A DNA stretch of 12,717 nt. Origin: an uncultured Parabacteroides sp. (GTDB taxonomy: Bacteria; Bacteroidota; Bacteroidia; Bacteroidales; Tannerellaceae). This document shows, one piece after another, positions 1 through 7,552 of this stretch. Each line of letters opens with the position of its first letter. Position 1 is the stretch's first letter. Made by a program: the position numbers and the translations under genes. The notes beneath the pieces were generated by a model. It was not told the origin of the DNA. It made no database searches and saw only the letters and a program-made list of their open reading frames with translations. Where the stretch lies: the NCBI GenBank assembly GCA_900770835.1, contig CAAGLQ010000162.1:1-12717 (forward strand). Direction: 5' to 3'.

Positions 1-1538
1 ACTACCGCATATTTATCAGTTCCGATTTCAGTTGCGGAGTAACGTGCTAACCGATTGGCGAAAGGACGAAAATAAAACGGAATTTCCTCTTTTTTTGTTT
101 CTCGTAGGAGGAAAGTGACACGATTTATTGTTGTCATATTAGAAATATGCTTGGCATAGAAAGTGATATTTTTGTTAGTATAAAATTCGTTGTAATGGTT
201 TGGATGTTGTGTTATATCCTTTAAAAAGGAAGAAGGAAGAAAAGCAATAGAGTCTGTTTGAAAATAGTTAGAAATGACTTGATTTTCCCAGTTTTCTTTT
301 CGAGAAGGAAGTTCTGTTTCTAAATAGCTAGGAGGAGAATTGACTATAAATCGTTGTTGATATATTGAGTTGAATCTATCAGAATATTGAACATATTTTT
401 TATTTGGATCTTTTATTTGTGTTATGATATTTGAGTATTCTTTATAATTACTATAATTTAAAGGTAACGAACTGCAACATAAAAATAAACATAGTAAAAT
501 GATACTGATAGAACAAATCGTTTTAGAAATAGGAATACGGATAAGAATAAGTATCTTTAATAACAGAATTAAAGAATATAATTCGATTCCAAACCGGGAA
601 TTACTTGATATATGTTTTGTGAATACAACAAAAATAAAGGATATACCAATCACGATAAGATGAATCCAATGGCTTTTTACAAACCCTTTGATAAAAGAGT
701 TGTACTTGGATATATATCCTACAAACAAGACAAAAAGTAAAATGAAGAATATTTGAAGGTTCTTCATTTCCAATAATGCAAAACCGTATGCACGGAACGT
801 AGAGGCGAAATTTAACTTGTTTTGTATATCATCTCCTAAAGCTCTGTGAATGTTTCCGGGAGAAAATATCATAAGAAGTACTCCGATAAAGAATCCGGCT
901 AAAAGGACGGAACGTTGCCATGTGAGTTCTTTTCTATTGATAAGATAGTATAAGAAATAGCCGGCAGCTAACCCCATGACTAATCCTTCATGTGTCCATC
1001 CGCTGATAATTCCATAAAGAAAAAGTAGTGGGTATATAGCTACAGATTTGATTGGATGATTTAACAGATAATGAAAAAACAAGATGAAGACGGCAGACCA
1101 TAGATAATTGCAGGCTCCACTCATCCATAAAAAACACGCACTAAATCCGGGTAGTATTAGTAGAATGAAAAACAGTGCGACAGTCAATAGTTTGTAATAT
1201 TGTTTTTTATCATTGGAGACAGTCGTAACTAACAAATGGAAAAATATCACAAACATAATCGTATTCGCAATGTTGAACCCGTCTTTTCCGATAATGCCAT
1301 CGAATAGCTGTACAAAGAAATGGGGAATAAATCTTCCATTCTGTTCAAAATAGTGTGTGTATTGACTTGTCAGAATGTCACCAATCGTACGGATGGGCTG
1401 TGTCGTTCCATAGATAAAGCAGTAATGCCAATCATCCGCATGGAACGGTGTCCATACATTCATCAGGTAGAATATTCCACCCATGATTACCAAGGTTGCG
1501 ATAATCAGTTTATTCTCCTTTATACTCTCTAACCACAT
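1..1538 (-). CDS. DUF6056-like polytopic membrane protein, putative GT-C-type glycosyltransferase (3' end missing)
   Basis: The frame is open from an ATG at 1538 to the left edge, giving 512 complete codons with no stop, so the C-terminus lies outside the window. The protein begins with a short polar stretch (MWLESIKENK) followed at once by a membrane helix. After it comes an acidic HADDW motif (residues 33-37) and then NGRFIPHFFVQLF (67-79). About nine further hydrophobic segments extend to residue ~357. A hydrophilic, probably periplasmic, tail follows from ~360. This layout, with an acidic DD pair after the first helix, matches DUF6056 proteins and resembles GT-C enzymes that take sugars from polyprenyl phosphate; catalysis is inferred, not shown. 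The start overlaps the upstream glycosyltransferase gene by 29 bases, which points to co-transcription and probably translational coupling. The second half of the gene is very AT-rich. No ribosome binding site is evident. The existence of the gene is sure; its exact role is not. Confidence 0.85.
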   Translation of the reverse strand, partial: MWLESIKENKLIIATLVIMGGIFYLMNVWTPFHADDWHYCFIYGTTQPIRTIGDILTSQYTHYFEQNGRFIPHFFVQLFDGIIGKDGFNIANTIMFVIFFHLLVTTVSNDKKQYYKLLTVALFFILLILPGFSACFLWMSGACNYLWSAVFILFFHYLLNHPIKSVAIYPLLFLYGIISGWTHEGLVMGLAAGYFLYYLINRKELTWQRSVLLAGFFIGVLLMIFSPGNIHRALGDDIQNKLNFASTFRAYGFALLEMKNLQIFFILLFVLFVGYISKYNSFIKGFVKSHWIHLIVIGISFIFVVFTKHISSNSRFGIELYSLILLLKILILIRIPISKTICSISIILLCLFLCCSSLPLNYSNYKEYSNIITQIKDPNKKYVQYSDRFNSIYQQRFIVNSPPSYLETELPSRKENWENQVISNYFQTDSIAFLPSSFLKDITQHPNHYNEFYTNKNITFYAKHISNMTTINRVTFLLRETKKEEIPFYFRPFANRLARYSATEIGTDKYAV

Positions 1539-2454
1539 AAACCGGTCGTTTTTTTGTTTCATAAAACACTTTTCCAAGATACTCACCTATGATTCCCAAA
1601 GACAACAACTGCACACCTCCCAAAAACAGGATGATGGTTATTAATGTAGGAAAACCTTGTACTTCTTCTCCCCAAATAATTGTTTTAGCAAGGATGTAGC
1701 ACATATAAAGAAATGCCGCAAACGATATAAACATCCCCATGATGGTTGCGAGACGTAAAGGGGCAGTAGTGAATGACGTGATACCGTCAATGGCCAAGTT
1801 CAGCAAACTTATAAAATTCCAAGAGGATTCTCCCGCGAACCTGTCACCTTGTTCAAACTCAATTTCTTTCTTGTGGAATCCAATCCAACAATACATTCCT
1901 TTTGTATTACGCTCACATTCGCGAAGTTGTTTGAGAGCGTTAATGCATTTGCGATCCAACAAGCGAAAGTCGCCCACATTCTGCAAAATCTGTACCCGTG
2001 TCGTTTTTTGCAATAAGCGGTAATAAAGCAACGATAGCTGTTTTCTCAGCCAGCTTTCTTTTCCTCGGCTGATACGTTTGGCATATACGTCATCGTACCC
2101 CCCCCGATTCCATAATTTTAACATTTCCGGAATAACATTAACAGGGTGTTGAAGATCCGCATCCATAATCACCAAACAATCACCTGTGGAATAATCAAAT
2201 CCAGCCAACATAGCGGCCTCTTTTCCAAAGTTGCGCGACAGATCAATATAGCAAATACGAGAATCTCCCGCCTGCAATTCACGAATAACGGATAAAGTAT
2301 TGTCTCTGCTACCATCATTGACAAAAAGGATTTCCCAGTTGTATCTATTCTCCTCTTCCATCAATCGTGAAAGATGGCTGTAAAGCAAAGGCAGATTCTG
2401 CTCCTCGTTATAACAAGGAATCAAAATGGTTACTTTTTTCTGTTCTATCAGCAT
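1510..2454 (-). CDS. GtrB-like family 2 glycosyltransferase (polyprenyl-phosphate sugar transferase)
   Basis: A 314-residue protein with the usual length and layout of GtrB/DPM1-type enzymes, which move a sugar from a nucleotide donor onto undecaprenyl phosphate at the inner face of the inner membrane. The GT-A domain shows IPCYNEEQN (12-20), VNDGSRDNT (45-53), SRNFGKEAA (73-81) and the metal-binding MDADLQHP (97-104). GDFRLLDR (161-168) is also typical. Two membrane helices follow at about 230-258 and 266-292, then the family signature IGEYLGKVF (289-297) and a short basic tail. The gene lies directly upstream of the DUF6056-like gene and overlaps it, so the pair probably makes and then uses a lipid-linked sugar for a surface glycan or glycoprotein. 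No small GtrA-type flippase gene is visible nearby. A run of eight G residues on the coding strand encodes Arg117-Gly118-Gly119. The donor sugar cannot be read from the sequence. Confidence 0.93.
   Translation of the reverse strand: MLIEQKKVTILIPCYNEEQNLPLLYSHLSRLMEEENRYNWEILFVNDGSRDNTLSVIRELQAGDSRICYIDLSRNFGKEAAMLAGFDYSTGDCLVIMDADLQHPVNVIPEMLKLWNRGGYDDVYAKRISRGKESWLRKQLSLLYYRLLQKTTRVQILQNVGDFRLLDRKCINALKQLRECERNTKGMYCWIGFHKKEIEFEQGDRFAGESSWNFISLLNLAIDGITSFTTAPLRLATIMGMFISFAAFLYMCYILAKTIIWGEEVQGFPTLITIILFLGGVQLLSLGIIGEYLGKVFYETKKRPVYVVREYKGE
2098..2105 (-). repeat. G8 homopolymer tract inside the glycosyltransferase gene
   Basis: Eight consecutive C on the plus strand, read as G8 in the coding sequence over codons 117-119 (CGG GGG GGG). 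The frame is intact here. Gain or loss of one base would truncate the protein before its membrane segments. This stands out in an otherwise AT-rich gene. Confidence 0.9.
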
Positions 2455-2584
2455 TATTCTATTTATTAACGTAAGTTCGATGAATTATAGATATCTGTAA
2501 ATTGAGTGATTTGCGAAATTATTACATCTTTATAGTGCTCAACTACAAAGTATTACAAACAATAATCATTATGATTACCGAAGA

Positions 2585-2592
2585 CAAAGTTA
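2585..2592 (-). promoter_or_regulatory. Candidate -7 box for the glycosyltransferase unit
   Basis: On the minus strand the sequence reads TAACTTTG, an exact match to the Bacteroidetes -7 consensus TAnnTTTG. It would start transcription near 2578 and leave a leader of about 124 bases. No TTTG box is seen at the usual 19-21 base spacing upstream, so the assignment is tentative. Confidence 0.4.
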
Positions 2593-2810
2593 AAGAATTA
2601 TATTATATTGCAGATGTGTTCTGCAAATTTTTTGATGCCATAATGGAAAAAACATGCTGAAATCAGATAAAAAGCAGCATTTCAGAGAACCATAAAGAGG
2701 CCTTGCAGAAGATGCCTTCCACTTTGATCTTATCCACACCGGAAACAGACAGGAATAACCTTGTCCTTGAAAAAAGCCTTGCTTATACGGGAAGGTACGG
2801 ACTGTTTTTG

Positions 2811-2818
2811 TATTTTTG
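2811..2818 (+). promoter_or_regulatory. -7 box for the AspT-like transporter gene
   Basis: TATTTTTG matches TAnnTTTG exactly and continues as TATTTTTGCGCC. It would place the transcript start near 2825, about 28 bases before the ATG at 2853. This spacing is a main reason for preferring that start over the longer in-frame extension. No good -33 TTTG box is seen at the expected distance. Confidence 0.6.
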
Positions 2819-2852
2819 CGCCACAATAACAAGAAACGATAAGGTTATCGGT

Positions 2853-4520
2853 ATGGAATGGTTAGTGAATGTGTTTCGTGAGCCTTCGCTCACACAAGCG
2901 GTCATGGTGCTCAGTTTAGTTTCAGCCATAGGTGTTTATCTGGGCAGATTAAAAGTATTCGGTATCTCTTTAGGCATCACTTTCGTTTTCTTCACAGGCA
3001 TTATCGCTGGTCATTTAGGCATCATAATCAATAAAGATATGCTGCTATTCGCACAAAGCTTTGGGCTCATTGTCTTTGTCTATACATTGGGACTCCAAGT
3101 CGGTCCTGGTTTCTTCGGTTCATTGAAAAAAGGCGGTGTGGTATTAAACATGATGGGATTAGCCGTAATCACTTTAGGAATAAGCTGCACGCTGCTACTT
3201 CATTGGACCACTGGTTTGTCCATTCCGATCTTAAGTGGCCTGCTCTGCGGAGCTGTCACCAATACGCCTGCTTTAGGAGCGGCCCAACAAGCATTACTAC
3301 AAGTTCATCCCGATGCATATGACACCTTCACTCAGATGGCATTAGGTACAGCCGTGACCTATCCTTTAGGAGTAGTGGGTGTTATCCTCGCTATCATTCT
3401 TTTGCGTCTATGCTTTGCCCCTAAAAACACACGCACCCCCAAAGAGCCTGAGAAGGGTACAAACGTAGCAGAGTTTCAAGTGCTCAATCCCTCTATCTAT
3501 GGCCGTAGCATTCAAGAGGTGATGCGACTGACTGACAAGCATTTCGTGATTTCCAGACTATGGCATAACGGAAAGGTAACCATCCCCACCTCAGATACAG
3601 TCTTACGGGAAAAAGACCATCTGCTTATTATCTCAGAAAAGGGTGACGTTGAAAACATCAAAGTGTTATTTGGTCTACAAGAACAACGAGATTGGAATAA
3701 ACCAGATATTGACTGGAACGCCATCGACAGCCAGCTAATTTCACGACGCATTGTAATCACACGAAACCGGGTTAATGGTGTTAAATTAGGGTCATTACGC
3801 CTGCGTAACCTCTACGGTATCAACATCACCCGTGTGAATCGAGCCGGTATTGACCTGCTTGCCTCTCCAGATTTGCGATTGCAAATAGGCGACCGATTGA
3901 CTATCGTAGGTGAAAACAATGCAGTAAACAATGTCGGCTTAATCTTAGGTAATGAAATGAAGCGATTGGACAATCCTAATCTACTGGCTATTTTTGTTGG
4001 TTTAACCTTGGGTGTATTATTAGGTACTATTCCCCTCTCACTACCCGGAATGACTACACCTATTAAATTAGGTATAGCCGGTGGCCCAATTATTGTCGGC
4101 ATTCTCATGGGTGCTTTTGGTCCCCGTTTCCACCTGACTACTTACACCACCTCCAGCGCCAATTTGATGATGCGGCAGTTTGGCATCGTGATCTATTTGG
4201 CAGGCTTGGGATTAGACTCTGGAGCACACTTTTTCGAGACCGTCTTTCGGGCTGAAGGTGCCCTTTGGATCGGTTTGGGTTTCCTGCTGACGATCGTACC
4301 CGTTTTGATCATGGGCTTCATCGCCTCTCATTTCTTCAAACTGGATTATGCGCACAATGTCGGGATGCTCTGTGGCAGTATGGCCAATCCCATGGCTCTT
4401 AACTACGCAAATACCACAGTTGAAGGAGATGAACCCTCTGTAGCTTATGCGACAGTATATCCGCTGTCTATGTTCATCAGAGTGATCTCTACACAACTCC
4501 TCATCCTCCTATTTGCTTGA
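2853..4520 (+). CDS. AspT/YidE/YbjL-family transporter with two TrkA-C domains
   Basis: A 555-residue inner-membrane carrier of the aspartate-alanine exchanger family, close to the usual length of YidE and YbjL (about 550-560). The order is: a hydrophobic half (about 12-188), two cytosolic TrkA-C (RCK-C) modules (about 204-275 and 290-370), and a second hydrophobic half (about 375-555). The two halves carry matching motifs, GLLCGAVTNTPALGAA (129-144) and GMLCGSMANPMALNYA (504-519), as expected of a duplicated fold. The frame is open back to 2703, but ATG 2853 is chosen because a promoter box lies at 2811-2818, the family starts with a short segment like MEWLVNVF, and the 50 upstream codons look unlike protein. 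Substrate is unknown: AspT itself swaps aspartate for alanine, but most homologues are uncharacterised, and the TrkA-C pair suggests ligand or ion control. The next gene on the same strand follows after 82 bases. Confidence 0.93.
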   Translation: MEWLVNVFREPSLTQAVMVLSLVSAIGVYLGRLKVFGISLGITFVFFTGIIAGHLGIIINKDMLLFAQSFGLIVFVYTLGLQVGPGFFGSLKKGGVVLNMMGLAVITLGISCTLLLHWTTGLSIPILSGLLCGAVTNTPALGAAQQALLQVHPDAYDTFTQMALGTAVTYPLGVVGVILAIILLRLCFAPKNTRTPKEPEKGTNVAEFQVLNPSIYGRSIQEVMRLTDKHFVISRLWHNGKVTIPTSDTVLREKDHLLIISEKGDVENIKVLFGLQEQRDWNKPDIDWNAIDSQLISRRIVITRNRVNGVKLGSLRLRNLYGINITRVNRAGIDLLASPDLRLQIGDRLTIVGENNAVNNVGLILGNEMKRLDNPNLLAIFVGLTLGVLLGTIPLSLPGMTTPIKLGIAGGPIIVGILMGAFGPRFHLTTYTTSSANLMMRQFGIVIYLAGLGLDSGAHFFETVFRAEGALWIGLGFLLTIVPVLIMGFIASHFFKLDYAHNVGMLCGSMANPMALNYANTTVEGDEPSVAYATVYPLSMFIRVISTQLLILLFA

Positions 4521-4568
4521 CAGCTTAAGATTTTTCAGTTGCTTTAATGGGAAGTTTGACAAAACACC

Positions 4569-4576
4569 TATCTTTG
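4569..4576 (+). promoter_or_regulatory. -7 box for the ABC transporter gene
   Basis: TATCTTTG matches TAnnTTTG, continuing as TATCTTTGCGAC. The transcript would start near 4583, about 20 bases before the ATG at 4603. A TTTA at 4543-4546 is a weak candidate -33 box (spacer 22). No terminator is visible between the upstream transporter gene and this box, so read-through is also possible. Confidence 0.55.
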
Positions 4577-4602
4577 CGACCAAATAATGAGATAATATTA
4601 CC

Positions 4603-7518
4603 ATGAATGAAACAATCCTCAACGGACTGATTAATCTGTTCGCAATCTTTGCCTCATTAGCGAAGATCCAGCGTGAGAAAGCACGTGCGGCATTGGTTTC
4701 CTACTTGACCAGCCACTTTGGCATACGGTCTAACCAAGAATACATGAACCTTTTCGACGAAATACAGACCCTTTATGACGATCCAGATTTTAGTATTGAC
4801 AAAGAAATGCTCATTTTAAATGTCTGCCAACAATTAAAACCCAAGTTAATCGCCGAAGAACAGTTGCTTTTGCTGCTTCGTTTTATGGAATTTGCTCACA
4901 GTAGCAATGAAGGACTGGATCAAAATATCGCCATTTTTCATAGCATTGCCAATACTTTTACGATCAGTTCTCTGCAATTCGATCAGCTTTACGCATTTGT
5001 AACCGGATCAAAAGCGGACAATCTGCTGGTGATTGATAACAAAGAGACGGAGAAAACAAACCATATCTATCGTAAAGGATTAGACGGAGAAATCCGAGTT
5101 TTGCAATTTCCGCAATATGACCGTACTGTATTCGCATACGAAGGGAACAGCCAAATCTTCATGAATAACATTCCGCTGACCGCTGGTATCTTTTACAGTT
5201 GGCAGCGTAGCAGTGTAATCAAAAGTCCTCATTTCCTACCTATCTATTACAGCGATGTTATCGACACCTTCAACAGGAATGAGCATAAAGCACGCATCTG
5301 CTTAACAGGAAGGAATATCAATTTCCGCTTCAAGAACAGCGAGAATGGAATACACAACTTCTCCTTTAATTTAGAGTCAGGGCAATTAGTAGCCATCATG
5401 GGAGGCAGTGGCGTAGGCAAATCCACTCTCTTAAGTATTTTGAATGGGAACCTCATCCCGCAAGAGGGATCGGTTTGCATCAATGGCCATCCCATTCAAG
5501 AAAAAGAGAGTAAGCAATTAATTGGCTTTGTTCCACAAGACGATCTGTTAATAGAGGAATTAACAGTTTTCCAAAACCTATGGTACACAGCTCGCCTCTG
5601 CTTTGCTAATCTCTCCGATGTAGAGATCAAGCAAAGGGTAGATCAAGTACTAGAAGAATTGGATTTAAAGAAGATTAGCCATTTAACAGTCGGTTCTCCA
5701 CTTCATAAGAGCATTAGCGGAGGACAGCGTAAACGGTTGAACATTGCCTTGGAGCTAATTCGTGAACCGGCTATCCTCTATTTGGATGAACCAACCTCCG
5801 GCCTATCCTCTTCTGATTCAGAGAAGGTGATCATGTTACTGAAAGAGCAGACACACAAAGGGAAATTAGTGGTCGTAAATATTCATCAACCCTCGTCAGA
5901 GATCTACAAATTATTTGATCGGCTTTGGCTGCTCGACACCGGTGGCTATCCCATCTACGATGGCAATCCCATTGAGGCAATCACCTATTTCAAGCAGATC
6001 GCCAACTATACCGATCAAGACATCAGCGTATGTAGCACTTGCGGCAGCATCAATACGGAGTTAGTACTTAACATTATTGACTCAAAGAAAATTGACGATA
6101 GTGGCAACCAAACCAATATCCGCAAGTTCACACCCCAAGAGTGGCATGAACTCTACTTGCAACATCGTCCCAAGTTTGAACAACCGGAACAATTGCCGTT
6201 ACCTCCTAACCAGCAAAAGAAACCACCACAGAGTAAACAATGCTGGATTTTCTTGGAACGTAATGTACAAACCAAGCTCAGTAACAAACAATATCTCAGT
6301 ATCGCTTTACTTGAAGCGCCCCTCTTGGCACTAATTGTTGCCTTACTGACCCGCTATGTGCCAGATGAAGGATATAGCCTGTTACAAAATAAGAACCTCG
6401 TTTCCTATATTTTTATGGCTATCATCGTAGCCACCTTCATTGGTTTGAGCATCAGTGCAGAGGAGCTGATCAAAGATCGGACACTTTTGAAACGGGAACG
6501 TTTCTTACAACTAAGTCGAGGAAGTTATCTCACTTCTAAGCTTTTCTACCTCATGTGCATCTCAGCTATACAGACCTTACTCTTTATCTTGGTGGGTAAC
6601 ACGCTGATGGGCATTGGAGGTGAACTATTCGGCACTTGGTGGCTGACGCTTTGGGTCACAGCCTTTTTAGCCAACTTAACGGGATTGGTACTCTCGCAAA
6701 CAATGAACTCAGTTGTTGCTATTTATATCGCAATTCCAATTCTTCTCATTCCGCAGATATTGCTGTGTGGTGTAGTAGTGAAATTCGACGACTTGAGCCG
6801 TGCCGCCGCTAACCGGAATGTCGTACCCTTGGTAGGTGAAGTGATCCCCTCCCGATGGGCATTCGAGGCCTTAGTGACTGAGCAATTTGCCCATAATAGT
6901 TACAACAAAGCATTCTTTCCAGTGGAACGTGAGAAATTTTTGGCGCAGTATTATCGCAACATCCACTTAAAAGAGGTGAAAGATCTGATCAACAGTTTGG
7001 CTCTCTTCCCAGAACAGCAAGCTGATAATGAAAAAACTATACGCAATGAATTAACAGTTTTGGCACAAGCGGCCAGAATCCAACCTTACACGGGGAAGAA
7101 CTACCAAACATTCGCTGAACAATTGGATGCCGCTTTGAAAGAGCGGGAAGACAATTTTACCGCCCTATTAGAAAAGCGCAACAAAGAACTCATTACCCAA
7201 TATGGATCTGATTGGTTAAATGAACTTAAGAGAGAACATCACAATTTAGCTATCGAGGAGTTAGTTTTAAACAGTGAAGAGAGTCACTATATCAGAAGAG
7301 CCCATCACCGTATCTATCCCAAAATAGGACAGATCTATTTTACACCGGATAGTAATTGGGGACGTGCTCCCTTTTACAGTCAAACGAAGAAATGGGCCGG
7401 ATACAAAGTTTCCACTTTTAGTTTTAATTTATTTGTGTTAGGATTCTTTGCTATTTTAGTAATTATATCTATCTTCGCACAGTTTCCCTGCAAGTTTATC
7501 AATAAAGGGAATTCGTAA
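4603..7518 (+). CDS. Multidomain ABC transporter: TerB-like, FHA-like, ATPase and ABC2 membrane domains
   Basis: A 971-residue protein in ABCG-like order, ATPase before membrane domain. Residues 1-135 are all-helical and resemble a TerB domain. Residues 140-230 are beta-rich and may be a degenerate FHA-like domain. The ATPase shows Walker A GGSGVGKST (267-275), Q-loop VPQDD (310-314), signature SGGQ (372-375), Walker B ILYLDEP (391-397) and H-loop His428, so it should hydrolyse ATP. A linker has a CSTC motif (477-480). Membrane helices lie at about 565-583, 598-618, 645-670, 675-697, 701-725 and 938-960. PSRWAFEAL (749-757) is typical after the fifth helix of ABCG-type exporters. Between helices five and six sits a loop of about 180 residues with coiled-coil-like stretches (about 805-890), well beyond the usual size. 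One membrane half implies a dimer. The direction is probably export; the substrate is unknown. A lipoprotein gene follows after 34 bases. Confidence 0.93.
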   Translation: MNETILNGLINLFAIFASLAKIQREKARAALVSYLTSHFGIRSNQEYMNLFDEIQTLYDDPDFSIDKEMLILNVCQQLKPKLIAEEQLLLLLRFMEFAHSSNEGLDQNIAIFHSIANTFTISSLQFDQLYAFVTGSKADNLLVIDNKETEKTNHIYRKGLDGEIRVLQFPQYDRTVFAYEGNSQIFMNNIPLTAGIFYSWQRSSVIKSPHFLPIYYSDVIDTFNRNEHKARICLTGRNINFRFKNSENGIHNFSFNLESGQLVAIMGGSGVGKSTLLSILNGNLIPQEGSVCINGHPIQEKESKQLIGFVPQDDLLIEELTVFQNLWYTARLCFANLSDVEIKQRVDQVLEELDLKKISHLTVGSPLHKSISGGQRKRLNIALELIREPAILYLDEPTSGLSSSDSEKVIMLLKEQTHKGKLVVVNIHQPSSEIYKLFDRLWLLDTGGYPIYDGNPIEAITYFKQIANYTDQDISVCSTCGSINTELVLNIIDSKKIDDSGNQTNIRKFTPQEWHELYLQHRPKFEQPEQLPLPPNQQKKPPQSKQCWIFLERNVQTKLSNKQYLSIALLEAPLLALIVALLTRYVPDEGYSLLQNKNLVSYIFMAIIVATFIGLSISAEELIKDRTLLKRERFLQLSRGSYLTSKLFYLMCISAIQTLLFILVGNTLMGIGGELFGTWWLTLWVTAFLANLTGLVLSQTMNSVVAIYIAIPILLIPQILLCGVVVKFDDLSRAAANRNVVPLVGEVIPSRWAFEALVTEQFAHNSYNKAFFPVEREKFLAQYYRNIHLKEVKDLINSLALFPEQQADNEKTIRNELTVLAQAARIQPYTGKNYQTFAEQLDAALKEREDNFTALLEKRNKELITQYGSDWLNELKREHHNLAIEELVLNSEESHYIRRAHHRIYPKIGQIYFTPDSNWGRAPFYSQTKKWAGYKVSTFSFNLFVLGFFAILVIISIFAQFPCKFINKGNS

Positions 7519-7552
7519 ACCTGAATTTAATAACATCAAATAATAACTTGAA

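Larger units (their letters stand above)
2455..2852. other. Divergent intergenic region between glycosyltransferase and AspT-like transporter genes
   Basis: About 400 bases with no convincing gene. The left 150 bases are strongly AT-rich. A -7-like box for the minus-strand gene lies at 2585-2592 and one for the plus-strand gene at 2811-2818. A weak 7-bp inverted repeat (CTGAAAT/ATTTCAG, 2657-2663 and 2679-2685) has no T-run after it. A short frame on the minus strand (2590-2832) and an upstream extension of the transporter frame (from 2703) cross the region but look non-coding. Confidence 0.7.

Noticed and set aside
2657..2685. Inverted repeat CTGAAAT/ATTTCAG considered as a terminator or attenuator.
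   Set aside because: Only 7 bp, AT-rich, with a 15-base loop and no T-run after it.
2590..2832. 80-codon open frame on the minus strand in the intergenic region.
   Set aside because: It crosses the promoter region, has no recognisable domain, and is rich in Cys, Trp, Phe and Ser in a way typical of chance frames. A decayed gene cannot be excluded but is not supported.
2703..2852. In-frame 50-codon extension upstream of the AspT-like transporter.
   Set aside because: It contains the promoter box at 2811-2818, does not look like protein, and would make the carrier longer than its family. ATG 2853 gives the expected N-terminus.
2455..2852. Invertible promoter for the glycosyltransferase unit, as is common in this phylum.
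   Set aside because: I found no pair of inverted repeats of useful length flanking the promoter region in the window.
4212..4496. 94-codon open frame opposite the end of the AspT-like gene, and similar ones at 3512-3760 and 3812-4108.
   Set aside because: Antisense to conserved membrane-domain coding sequence and without recognisable protein character.
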